Shown here: positions 44,688 through 52,463 of the stretch, piece after piece
Numbering within the stretch: position 1 is the first letter of the stretch
Layout of the letters: the number at the start of each line of letters is the position of its first letter
NCBI GenBank assembly: GCA_041905595.1
Contig: JAYRKT010000013.1
Coordinates: forward strand, 1 to 64,000
Source: Aliitabrizicola sp041905595
GTDB taxonomy: Bacteria > Pseudomonadota > Alphaproteobacteria > Rhodobacterales > Rhodobacteraceae
Length of the DNA stretch: 64,000 bases
Direction of reading: 5' to 3'
The notes under the pieces: model-generated
Databases searched by the model: none
The model's input: only the letters and a program-made list of their open reading frames with translations
Told to the model about the DNA's origin: nothing
Position numbers and translations under genes: made by a program

Positions 44688-44801
44688 GGGGATCTCCGGT
44701 AGTGCCGCCCCATCAGGACAAGGCCCGAAGGTCCGGTCTAGCGGGCAGCGGCAGACAAAGGTCGCAAACGGTCCTTGTGGGCGATTTTCCCGCCGCAGGG
44801 C

Positions 44802-45527
44802 CTACTGCAGTTTCCGCGCGATCTGGCGCAGCATCCCGTGCAGGCTTTGCACATCGGCGCGTGTCAAGGCGAGCCGGGCCCACATCTGACGGATCGCCAG
44901 TTTCATCCCCGGCGCCTTTTCCGGTGGGAAGAAGAATCCGGCAGCGTCAAGCCGTTCCTCGAAATGGTCGCCCAGCTTCTCGACTTCGATGCGGCTGGCG
45001 AATTCCGTGCCGGCCATCACCATGACCTCGGCCGGGACATCAGCGGTCTGCCGACGCCATTCATAGCCCATCAAGAGCACGCATTGCGCAAGGTTGAGCG
45101 AGGGGAACTCCGGATTCACCGGCACGGTCACGATCGCATTGGCGACCGCGACATCCTCGTTCTCGAGTCCTGCCCGCTCGGGCCCGAAGAGGACACCGAC
45201 CCGCTTGCCTTCCGCCGCGAGCGCCCGCGCCTGCTCCATCGCGCGCTCGGGCGTCACCACCGGCTTGGTGATGTAGCGACTGCGCGCGGTGGTTGCGAAA
45301 ACGTAGTCGCAATCGGCCACGGCGGCGTTCACCCCGTCGTAGGGGCCGGCGAAATCAAGAAGCCGCCCCGCCCCGCTGGCCATCGCCACTGCGCGGGAGT
45401 TCGGCCATTCGTCGCGCGGATCGACGACGCGCAGCCCTTCCAGCCCGAAATTCAGCATCGCCCGCGCGGCGGCGCCGATGTTCTCGCCCATTTGCGGGCG
45501 GACGAGGATGAAGACGGGCGGGGTCAC
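44802..45527 (-). CDS. trmJ: tRNA (cytidine/uridine-2'-O-)-methyltransferase TrmJ
   Basis: A 241-residue SPOUT (SpoU) methyltransferase acting on ribose 2'-O at position 32 of tRNA. Motif 1 is LVRPQMGENIGAAARAMLNFG, motif 2 LFGPERAGLEN and motif 3 PVNPEFPSLNLAQCVLLMGYEW. No ATG begins the family-aligned N-terminus; GTG at 45527, preceded by AAGGAA at good spacing, was chosen. The longer frame upstream overlaps the divergent TfoX-type gene and is not real. Divergent spacing to that gene is 74 bases. Confidence 0.92.
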   Translation of the reverse strand: MTPPVFILVRPQMGENIGAAARAMLNFGLEGLRVVDPRDEWPNSRAVAMASGAGRLLDFAGPYDGVNAAVADCDYVFATTARSRYITKPVVTPERAMEQARALAAEGKRVGVLFGPERAGLENEDVAVANAIVTVPVNPEFPSLNLAQCVLLMGYEWRRQTADVPAEVMVMAGTEFASRIEVEKLGDHFEERLDAAGFFFPPEKAPGMKLAIRQMWARLALTRADVQSLHGMLRQIARKLQ

Positions 45528-45601
45528 GGGCAATTTCCTTGGTCGGGCTCCGGCGCGCCTGATACGATGGAGGTACGGCAGGTGGCAAGCGGGGGCGCGG
45601 C

Positions 45602-45928
45602 ATGGCCTGGGACGAAGCACTGGCGGGGCGGATCCGGACAGACCTCGCCGACCATGACATCGTCGAGAAGCGGATGTTCGGCGGACTGGCATGGATGCTG
45701 CACGGCCACATGGTGTGCGGCATCCACAAGGGCGGCGCCTTCTACCGCGTCGGCAAGGCCAACGAGACTTCCGCGCTCGCCCTGCCCGGCATCGCGCCGA
45801 TGACGATGAACGGACGCCCGATGGCGGGCATGGTCGAAGCCACGGCCGAGGCCAGCGCCGACGACGCGCGCCGCCGCCGCCTGCTCGGGCTGGCGACGGG
45901 GTTCGTGAATTCACTTCCGCCCAAGTAG
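45602..45928 (+). CDS. TfoX N-terminal domain protein
   Basis: A 108-residue protein consisting only of the TfoX/Sxy N-terminal domain: KRMFGGLAWMLHGHMVCGIHKGGAFYRVG, followed by helices. TfoX regulates competence in gammaproteobacteria; short single-domain forms such as this are widespread and of unknown role. It may be co-oriented with the ThiE-like gene 51 bases downstream, which has its own AAGGAG site. There is no DNA-binding motif apart from the family fold. Confidence 0.85.
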   Translation: MAWDEALAGRIRTDLADHDIVEKRMFGGLAWMLHGHMVCGIHKGGAFYRVGKANETSALALPGIAPMTMNGRPMAGMVEATAEASADDARRRRLLGLATGFVNSLPPK

Positions 45929-45979
45929 ACCCCCGGCAAAAGCTGCGCTAGGAGGGGCGTCAGAACCAAGGAGCCCCCC

Positions 45980-46600
45980 ATGGCCGATGCCGAGCGCCCG
46001 CAGATTTACCTCGTCACCCCGCCCGACGCGGCGCTGGAGGACTTTCCTGACAGGCTGGCCGGGGTGCTCGACGCGGTCGAAGTCGCCTGCATCCGCCTGT
46101 CGCTGGCGACACGGGATGAGGACCGCATCGCGCGCATGGCCGATGCCCTGCGCGAGGTTGCGCATTCTCGCGACGTGGCTCTGGTGATCGAGAACCATAT
46201 CCTGATGGTCGAACGCCTGGGCCTTGACGGTGTCCATCTGTCCGACGGCGCGCGCAACCTGCGCAAGGCGCGCAAGGACCTCGGCAACGACGCGATCGTC
46301 GGCGCCTTCTGCGGCACCACCCGCCACGAAGGGATGAATGCGGGCGAGGCCGGGGCGGATTACGTGGCCTTCGGGCCGATCGGCCCCTCGCCGCTCGGCA
46401 CCGGTGCGTCCGCCGAGTTCGAGCTGTTCCAGTGGTGGTCCGAGATGATCGAGGTTCCCGTCGTCGCCGAAGGCGCGCTCACGGCGGAACTGGTCGAGAA
46501 ATTCGGGCCGGTCACCGATTTCTTCGCCTTCGGCGAGGAAATCTGGCGCGAAAGCGATGCAGCGGCGGGCCTGCGCAGGCTGATCGCGCCGCTCGGCTGA
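45980..46600 (+). CDS. Thiamine-phosphate synthase-like protein
   Basis: A 206-residue TIM-barrel protein of the ThiE/TenI family: IYLVTPPDAAL, VIENHILMVERLGLDGVHLSDG, and the phosphate-binding DYVAFGPIGPSPLG and VVAEGALTAE. ThiE joins hydroxymethylpyrimidine diphosphate and thiazole phosphate to make thiamine phosphate. The classical loop residues are only partly conserved and no other thi genes are adjacent, so this could be a ThiE homologue with another role (TenI-like). A gap of 51 bases with AAGGAGCCCCCC precedes ATG 45980. Confidence 0.82.
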   Translation: MADAERPQIYLVTPPDAALEDFPDRLAGVLDAVEVACIRLSLATRDEDRIARMADALREVAHSRDVALVIENHILMVERLGLDGVHLSDGARNLRKARKDLGNDAIVGAFCGTTRHEGMNAGEAGADYVAFGPIGPSPLGTGASAEFELFQWWSEMIEVPVVAEGALTAELVEKFGPVTDFFAFGEEIWRESDAAAGLRRLIAPLG

Positions 46601-46609
46601 AGCGCGTCC

Positions 46610-46653
46610 AAGATCCTTTCAAGGGTCTTGGCAAGTTTCTTCAAAGAAATTTG
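46610..46653. terminator. Tandem hairpins between convergent thiE-like and olsA genes
   Basis: Two adjacent hairpins: AAGATCC/GGGTCTT (46610-46629, loop TTTCAA) and CAAGTTTCT/AGAAATTTG (46632-46653, loop TCAA). Both include one G-T pair. They lie between convergent stops at 46600 and 46667 and can form on either strand. Confidence 0.65.
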
Positions 46654-46666
46654 CGGCGACCGCTGG

Positions 46667-47494
46667 TCAGGCCTCGGCGAAGGGATGACTGGCGCGGATG
46701 ACCCGCTCGCAATGGGCCGCGAGCGTCTTGCGATCGGGGAAGGCATCCACCGGCACCGGTGGATGCAGGATCACTTCTGCCACGCCCTGCCGTCGCGCCG
46801 CCAGCACCGTCAGCAGGTGAGGCCCGAACGCCATGTCTCCCCACCAGCCATAGAAGCGCGGATCAGCACCCTGCGGCGCATGATAGACGACGGTGACCGG
46901 CTGGATGCTCAGGACCGCCTCAAGGCCATGCGTGAAGAACGCCGCAAAGAGCGTTGTCTTGAAAGGAAGAATCCGTAAGCTGTCCGTGCTGGTGCCTTCA
47001 GGGAAGAACAGAAGCCGGTGCCCCGCGCGCAACCGCGCCTCGAACAGCTCCTGCTGCGCCTTGGCCTCGCTGCCCTTGCGGGTAATGAAGACCGTTCCGG
47101 TGGCTCGCGCGAGCCAGCCAATTCCAGGCCAGCCCGCCACGTCGTCCTTCGACACGAAGTAGATGCGTTGCACCGCGTTCAGGGTGAAGATGTCGAGCCA
47201 GCTCGCATGGTTCGCCACCACCGCGCCCGGCTCGCGCATCGGCGTGCCGGTGACCTTGAGCCGGATCCCGAGGATCAGCATCGCCGCGCGGCAGACAAAT
47301 TGCGTGATCCAGGGCGTCCACGGGCGGTTCAGCCCGAAAAGCGGCCGCTCGATCAGCCGCACCAGCAGCAGCAACAGCAGGCAGCCATAGGTGACGAGCG
47401 TCAACGTCAGTCCACGCAGGATCACCCGCAGCCAACCCATCACTCCGGGCCGCGGCAGCGGCATCGTCGCCTCAAGCCAGTCCTTGCCGCTCAT
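46667..47494 (-). CDS. olsA: Lyso-ornithine lipid O-acyltransferase OlsA (PlsC family)
   Basis: A 275-residue membrane acyltransferase. One or two N-terminal hydrophobic helices (about residues 20-48 and 65-80) precede the PlsC motifs NHASWLD (95-101), the ITRKGSEAK block and FPEGTSTDS (from 164). By itself it would be called a 1-acylglycerol-3-phosphate acyltransferase. The overlap with an OlsB-type gene upstream (4 bases) identifies it as the second ornithine-lipid enzyme, adding a fatty acid to lyso-ornithine lipid. In Rhodobacter capsulatus such an OlsA also has a PlsC activity. Confidence 0.88.
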   Translation of the reverse strand: MSGKDWLEATMPLPRPGVMGWLRVILRGLTLTLVTYGCLLLLLLVRLIERPLFGLNRPWTPWITQFVCRAAMLILGIRLKVTGTPMREPGAVVANHASWLDIFTLNAVQRIYFVSKDDVAGWPGIGWLARATGTVFITRKGSEAKAQQELFEARLRAGHRLLFFPEGTSTDSLRILPFKTTLFAAFFTHGLEAVLSIQPVTVVYHAPQGADPRFYGWWGDMAFGPHLLTVLAARRQGVAEVILHPPVPVDAFPDRKTLAAHCERVIRASHPFAEA

Positions 47495-48279
47495 CCGGCC
47501 TGGCCCGCCTTGCGGATGTAGAATTCCCGGTGCTTCGCCGACATCCGTGCCGTGTCCATTACGAGGCAGACATCGGTGGTGTTGAAGGCATGGTCGATCC
47601 AGGCCCCTTCGCCCACGAAGCCGCCCAGCCGGAGATAGGCCTTGATCAGCGCCGGGGTCGCCACCATCGCCGCGCGGCGATCGATCTTGTCGGCAGGTAC
47701 CAGGTCCATGCGCTGGAAATGGTCCGGTTGCGCCCGCACGCGCAGCTCGGGCGGGGCAAGGTGGTTGTGGTGCAGATAGGACAGCGGCATCGCCAGCGGC
47801 TCGATTTCGGTGCCGTGAAAGCTCGCCACGCCGAAGAGGATCTCGATCCCGCGCTCAAGTACGTAGTCGGCCAGCGCATTCCACAGGTGGAACATCGCCG
47901 TCCCGCCCCGGTGATCCGCCGCCACGCAGGACCGTCCGAGTTCAAGTAGCTTGCGCCCCGAGGCCTTCAGCGGGCCAAGGTCGTATTCGTCTTCCGAATA
48001 GAACCGCCCGCCCGTGGCCAGCACCCGGTCGCTCGGCAGCAGGCGGTAGACCCCCACGACATCCTCAAGCCGCGCCGGGTCCTTGCGGGTGTCGATCAGC
48101 AGAAGATGGTCGAAGATCGCGTCGAAGGCGTCCCGTTCCAGCCGCGCCTGGTGGTCGACGAGCACACCGTCCCCACCCAGTTCCTCGACAAAGACCTCGT
48201 AACGCAGCCGCTGCGCCGCCCGCAGGTCGCGGTCGTCCCGTGCAAGACGGAGCGTGTAATGCGGTTCCTCGGGGATCAT
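47491..48279 (-). CDS. olsB: L-ornithine N-alpha-acyltransferase OlsB
   Basis: A 262-residue GNAT-fold acyltransferase that transfers a 3-hydroxyacyl group from acyl-ACP to ornithine, the first step of ornithine-lipid synthesis. The N-terminus LRLARDDRDLRAAQRLRYEVFVEELG is the family signature; LLELGRSCVAADHRGGTAMFHLW and IEILFGVASFHGT follow. The stop overlaps the olsA ATG (47491-47494), so the pair is co-translated. Ornithine lipids are phosphorus-free membrane lipids; their synthesis often increases under phosphate limitation, but no Pho box was found upstream. Confidence 0.9.
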   Translation of the reverse strand: MIPEEPHYTLRLARDDRDLRAAQRLRYEVFVEELGGDGVLVDHQARLERDAFDAIFDHLLLIDTRKDPARLEDVVGVYRLLPSDRVLATGGRFYSEDEYDLGPLKASGRKLLELGRSCVAADHRGGTAMFHLWNALADYVLERGIEILFGVASFHGTEIEPLAMPLSYLHHNHLAPPELRVRAQPDHFQRMDLVPADKIDRRAAMVATPALIKAYLRLGGFVGEGAWIDHAFNTTDVCLVMDTARMSAKHREFYIRKAGQAG

Positions 48280-48427
48280 GGAGCAGTCGCAGCCTCGAGT
48301 TTGGCAGCCGGAATGGCCGTGCCTCGCGCCCGGCGGTTTTAGGGTTTCGTAAACCTTATTGCAACAGACCGGACAAGCGGGTCGATTTGGCCCGCTTGCA
48401 CAATCTAGAGTTGTATGTCAGCACATG

Positions 48428-48610
48428 TCAGGCGTCGAAAACCCGTTCCAGCTCCACCTGCGCCCCGTCGATTACCACCTTGCCGGCATGTTCGAAATTG
48501 ACCGTGATCCGCCTGCCGATGCTCGACTGCACCTGGCCAAGGCCCCAGTCGGGCTGGCCCGGATGGCGGACGAGCATTCCCGGCTCGAGTATCGCGTCGA
48601 CGCCCTTCAT
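48428..48610 (-). CDS. DUF3553 small protein
   Basis: A 60-residue protein with the DUF3553 pattern: LEPGMLVRHPGQPDWGLGQVQSSIG followed by ITVNFEHAGKVVIDG, a small beta-barrel like the CarD/UvrD-tail Tudor fold that binds proteins of the transcription or repair machinery. ATG 48610 was chosen since GGAGG lies about 10 bases upstream. The start is only 32 bases from the divergent chpT ATG, so their control regions overlap. Role unknown. Confidence 0.82.
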   Translation of the reverse strand: MKGVDAILEPGMLVRHPGQPDWGLGQVQSSIGRRITVNFEHAGKVVIDGAQVELERVFDA

Positions 48611-48642
48611 CCTTTCACGCCTCCTGATCCGGGACACAGCCG

Positions 48643-49236
48643 ATGACCGACCGCCCCGACCTTGCCGCGCTCATCGGATCGCGGATCTGCCACGATCTTG
48701 TCAGCCCGATTGGCGCGATCGGCAATGGGGTCGAGTTGATGGTGATGGAACGCGGGCGCGCAAGCCCCGAACTGGACCTGATCGCTGACAGTGTCAGTTC
48801 GGCAAATGCAAAGCTGCGGTTCTTCCGGCTCGCTTTCGGTGCAAGCGCCGGTCAACGTGTCGCGCGGGCCGAGGTGCAGGCGACCCTGGACGATGCCCTG
48901 CCGGCGCCGCGGCTGACCGTCTCCTTGACCAGCGACCCCGATCTCGCCCGGGGCGACGTCAAGCTCCTGCTGCTGATGCTGCTCTGCCTGGAAACCGCGA
49001 TGCCCTGGGGGGGCCGGATCACCGTCCTGCAAGGCCCGGCGCGGTGGACCGTGCAGGCCCAGGCCGCCCGGCTCAAGATCGATCCCGGCCTGTGGGGTTC
49101 GTTGCAGTCGCCCGAACCGGGGCTGGAGGTGACACCTGCCCTCGTCCACTTCCCGCTCCTGGCCGAAGAATTGCGACGCTCTGGCCGGCGTTTCAGCGCG
49201 GAACTCGGGGAGACTACGATCCGGCTCGACCTTTGA
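48643..49236 (+). CDS. chpT: Histidine phosphotransferase ChpT
   Basis: A 197-residue ChpT-family protein. The dimerisation/phosphotransfer helix SRICHDLVSPIGAIGNGVELM contains phospho-acceptor His17; the remainder is a degenerate HATPase-like domain without ATP-binding residues. ChpT relays phosphate from the hybrid kinase CckA to CtrA and CpdR. In Rhodobacteraceae the pathway governs motility, gene transfer agents and cell-cycle traits rather than being essential. ckA and ctrA genes are not in the window. The gene starts 32 bases from the divergent DUF3553 gene. Confidence 0.92.
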   Translation: MTDRPDLAALIGSRICHDLVSPIGAIGNGVELMVMERGRASPELDLIADSVSSANAKLRFFRLAFGASAGQRVARAEVQATLDDALPAPRLTVSLTSDPDLARGDVKLLLLMLLCLETAMPWGGRITVLQGPARWTVQAQAARLKIDPGLWGSLQSPEPGLEVTPALVHFPLLAEELRRSGRRFSAELGETTIRLDL

Positions 49237-49359
49237 TGTAATCGCCCCGGCGACCGGCCGCGTTAAGGGCCAATGCTACAGGTCGCCCCTTGACGGACAC
49301 CCCGGGGAAGGCATTGGCTCTGCCCGGAGGAAACCAGCCAGAGCGCAGGGAGGGAAGGC

Positions 49360-49986
49360 ATGCCCGCTTACAAGGTAACCTATTTCGATTTTTCCGGTAG
49401 CCGGGGGGAGGAAGTCCGGCTCGCCTTGTCGATCGCCGGACTGCCCTTCGTCGACAACCGCCTTGAACGGGCCGCCTTCGCAGCGATGAAATCCGAATTT
49501 CCCTTTGGCAGCGTGCCAACGCTGGAGATCGAAGGGCACGGCACCTTCGCCCAGAGCAACGCCATCCTGCGCCTGATCGGCCGCCAGAACGGGCTTTACC
49601 CGGAGGACCTCTACGAAGCCGCGCGGCATGACGGCCTGATGGAGGCGGCCGAGGACCTGCGCCACCGCATCTCGCCGACCATGCGCATGCCCGACGGCCC
49701 CGAGAAGATCGCGGCGCGCCAGCAGCTTGCTGCGGAATACCTGCCATTCTGGGGAGCCTGCGTCGAACGCGCCCTCGCCGCCGCCTCGCCTGTCGGGCCA
49801 TTCGTGATGGGGGCGAAGATCGGCGTGGCCGACCTGAAGCTCTACATGGTCCATCGCTGGATCACGAGCGGCTCGGTCGATTATATCCCGGGCAGCGTCC
49901 TCGCCCCCTATGCGCGGCTGAACCGGCTGGCCGAGGCCGTGCGCACGCATCCGGCCGTCGCCGCCTGGTCCGCCCGCGCCGCCTGA
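49360..49986 (+). CDS. Glutathione S-transferase family protein
   Basis: A 208-residue GST. The thioredoxin-fold N-terminus has YFDFSGSRGEEVRLALSIAG, a sigma/alpha-like active-site start with a Tyr at position 8 as candidate catalytic residue, then GSVPTLEIEG (cis-Pro) and AQSNAILRLIGR. The all-helical C-terminal domain follows. It conjugates or reduces substrates with glutathione; the target is unknown. AGGGAGGGAAGGC precedes ATG 49360. It converges on proA with 3 bases between stops. Confidence 0.9.
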   Translation: MPAYKVTYFDFSGSRGEEVRLALSIAGLPFVDNRLERAAFAAMKSEFPFGSVPTLEIEGHGTFAQSNAILRLIGRQNGLYPEDLYEAARHDGLMEAAEDLRHRISPTMRMPDGPEKIAARQQLAAEYLPFWGACVERALAAASPVGPFVMGAKIGVADLKLYMVHRWITSGSVDYIPGSVLAPYARLNRLAEAVRTHPAVAAWSARAA

Positions 49987-49989
49987 CGC

Positions 49990-51237
49990 TCAGGCGCGGA
50001 TCGTCCCGTCGCCGGTCACGAGGTACTTGAAGCTCGTCAGCTGCTCGGCCCCCACGGGGCCGCGCGCATGCAGCTTGCCGGTGGCGATGCCGATTTCGGC
50101 GCCCATGCCGAACTCGCCGCCATCGGCGAACTGGGTCGAGGCGTTGCGGAGCAGGATCGCGGAATCGAGCCGCTCGAAGAACCGCGCCGCCGCGGCGTCA
50201 TCCTCGGTCAGGATCGCCTCGGTGTGCTGGCTGCCAAAGCGGCGGATATGGGCGATGGCCCCGTCCACGCCATCGACGATCTTCGCCGCGATGATCATGT
50301 CGAGGAACTCGCGTCCGAAATCGTCCGATGCCGCGGGAACCGTGCCCGGCACTTTCAGGAGATCGCCCTCGGTCCGCACCTCGACCCCGGCCTTGACCAG
50401 ATCCTCGACGAGAACCGCGCCATGGCGGTCGTGGAAGGCCCGGTCGATCAGCAGGCATTCCGCCGCGCCACAGATGCCGGTGCGGCGGGTCTTGGCGTTC
50501 AGCACCACGCGGCGCGCCTTCTCCAGGTCGGCTGCGCCGTCGGCATAGACGTGGCAGATCCCTTCAAGATGGGCAAAGACCGGCACCCGCGCCTCTTTCT
50601 GCACAAGGCTGACCAGCCCCTTGCCGCCGCGGGGCACGATCACGTCGATCCACTCGGTCGCGCGCAGCATGGCCGAAACCATCTCGCGGTCGCGGGTCGG
50701 GATCAGTTGGATGGCGGCTTGCGGAAGGCCCGCAGCCTTCAGCCCCTCGACCATGCAGGCATGGATCGCGGTCGAGGAATGGAAGCTTTCCGACCCGCCG
50801 CGCAGGATCACGGCGTTCCCCGCCTTCAGGCACAGGGCCCCTGCATCGGCGGTCACGTTCGGGCGGCTTTCATAGATCACACCGATCACGCCAAGCGGCG
50901 TCCGAACCCGCTGGATGTGCAGGCCCGTAGGCATATCCCACTCGGCGATGACCGCCCCGACCGGGTCCTTCTGCGCGGCAACAGCCCTGAGCCCCTCGAC
51001 AATGCCCCTGACCCGGCCCTCGTCGAGCTTCAGCCGATCCATCATCGCCGGGCTCAGGCCCTTGGCCGCGCCGAAGGCTTGATCCTCGGCATTGGCGGCG
51101 ATCACTTCCGCCTGCCGCTCCCAGAGCCAGTCGGCGGCAACCTCCAGAGCCCGGCGCTTTGCGTCAGATGGCGCGAAGGCGAGGTCCGCCGCCGCCGCTT
51201 TCGCGCGGGCGCCAATCTCTTCCATCAGGTCGCTCAT
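49990..51237 (-). CDS. proA: Glutamate-5-semialdehyde dehydrogenase (gamma-glutamyl phosphate reductase)
   Basis: A 415-residue ALDH-superfamily reductase making glutamate semialdehyde in proline synthesis. The catalytic Cys lies in AKTRRTGICGAAECLL; VIYESRPNVTADAGALCLKAGNAVILRGG and IVPRGGKGL are typical. ATG 51237 was chosen because GGAG sits 5 bases before it; an ATG at 51252 is possible. The longer frame to 51669 runs into proB antisense sequence. Third gene of the obgE-proB-proA part of the cluster; the gap to proB contains a hairpin repeat. Confidence 0.96.
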   Translation of the reverse strand: MSDLMEEIGARAKAAAADLAFAPSDAKRRALEVAADWLWERQAEVIAANAEDQAFGAAKGLSPAMMDRLKLDEGRVRGIVEGLRAVAAQKDPVGAVIAEWDMPTGLHIQRVRTPLGVIGVIYESRPNVTADAGALCLKAGNAVILRGGSESFHSSTAIHACMVEGLKAAGLPQAAIQLIPTRDREMVSAMLRATEWIDVIVPRGGKGLVSLVQKEARVPVFAHLEGICHVYADGAADLEKARRVVLNAKTRRTGICGAAECLLIDRAFHDRHGAVLVEDLVKAGVEVRTEGDLLKVPGTVPAASDDFGREFLDMIIAAKIVDGVDGAIAHIRRFGSQHTEAILTEDDAAAARFFERLDSAILLRNASTQFADGGEFGMGAEIGIATGKLHARGPVGAEQLTSFKYLVTGDGTIRA

Positions 51238-51267
51238 CTGCGCTCCGTCCATCGTCCTCACCCTGAA

Positions 51268-51318
51268 CTTCTTCTGTTCCCAAATATCCTCGGGGGTCCG
51301 GGGGCAGACGGCCCCCGG
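51268..51318 (-). repeat. Intergenic hairpin repeat, copy 3
   Basis: Plus strand: CTTCTTCTGTT, CAAATATCC, TCGGGGG, then CCGGGGGC (51298-51305) pairing with GCCCCCGG (51311-51318). On the minus strand it begins 12 bases after the proB stop and ends 30 bases before proA, inside what should be one operon. Confidence 0.78.
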
Positions 51319-51329
51319 CGGTTTCAACA

Positions 51330-52463
51330 TCAGACCACCATGTCGTCCCGATGCACCAGCGCCGCGCGGCCGGCATAGCCGAGGATCGCCTCGATCTCTC
51401 CCGACCGGTGCCCGGCAATCGCCTTGGCCTCGGCGGCCGTATAGCGCACCAGCCCCTTGCCCAGCATTACGCCGTCGGGGCCGAGAATCGCCACCGGATC
51501 GCCCCGCCCGAAGCTGCCCGTGACCTTCTTCACCCCCGCCGGCAGCAGCGACTTGCCCGCCGCCAGCGCGCTCACCGCACCCGCATCGACCGTCACCTCG
51601 CCGCGCGGCTTCATCGCCGCGATCCAGCGCTTGCGGGCCGCCTGCGGGTCGCGTTCGGCCACGAACCAAGTGCGGTTCGCGCCTTCGGCCAGCGCCTTGA
51701 GCGGCCGCAGGACCGAGCCTTCCATGATCGCCATGGCGCAGCCACCGGCGACGGCGGTCTTGGCGGCCAAAAGCTTGGTCTTCATCCCGCCCTTCGACAG
51801 GCCCGAGATCGGATCGCCCGCCATCGCTTCGATGGCCGGCGTGATTTCCTCGACCAGATCGAAGCGCTGCGCGGTCGGGTCTTCCTTGGGGTTGGCCGAA
51901 TAGAAACCGTCGACATCGGACAGCAGCACCAGCTGGTCCGCCTCGACCGTCACGGCGATCTGCGCGGCCAAACGGTCGTTGTCGCCGAAGCGGATCTCGT
52001 CGGTCGCGACGGTGTCGTTCTCGTTCACGATCGGCACGACGCCAAGGCCGAGCAGCGTCTCCGTCGTCGCGCGCGAGTTCAGGTAGCGCCGGCGGTCCTC
52101 GGTATCGTCGAGCGTAACAAGAACCTGCGCTGTGGTGATGCCATGAGGGGCAAGCACCTCTTCATAGGCACGGGCAAGGCGGATCTGGCCGACGGCGGCG
52201 GCGGCCTGGCTTTGCTCCAGTGCCAGCGCCCCGTCCGGCAATCCGAGAACCCGGCGGCCAAGCGCAATCGAGCCTGAGGAGACGAGGATCACATCCGTGC
52301 CTCGCGCCTTGGCGGCGACCACATCCTCGGCCAACCCGCGCAGCCAGTCGATCTTGAGACCGGTCTGGCGGTCCACCAGCAGGGCCGAGCCGATCTTGAC
52401 GACCAGCCGCTTCGCCGCGCGAATGTCGGGGGCAGAGGCGCGGGTTTCGGTCAGGGCTGCCAA
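51330..52463 (-). CDS. proB: Glutamate 5-kinase
   Basis: A 377-residue enzyme phosphorylating glutamate, the first and feedback-inhibited step of proline synthesis. The amino-acid kinase domain has RLVVKIGSALLVD, ILVSSGSIALG, NENDTVATDEIRFGDND and GGMKTKLLAAKTA. A C-terminal PUA domain starts near residue 280 (GEVTVDAGAVSAL...). The start overlaps the obgE stop by 13 bases. Followed by proA after a hairpin repeat. Confidence 0.96.
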   Translation of the reverse strand: MAALTETRASAPDIRAAKRLVVKIGSALLVDRQTGLKIDWLRGLAEDVVAAKARGTDVILVSSGSIALGRRVLGLPDGALALEQSQAAAAVGQIRLARAYEEVLAPHGITTAQVLVTLDDTEDRRRYLNSRATTETLLGLGVVPIVNENDTVATDEIRFGDNDRLAAQIAVTVEADQLVLLSDVDGFYSANPKEDPTAQRFDLVEEITPAIEAMAGDPISGLSKGGMKTKLLAAKTAVAGGCAMAIMEGSVLRPLKALAEGANRTWFVAERDPQAARKRWIAAMKPRGEVTVDAGAVSALAAGKSLLPAGVKKVTGSFGRGDPVAILGPDGVMLGKGLVRYTAAEAKAIAGHRSGEIEAILGYAGRAALVHRDDMVV

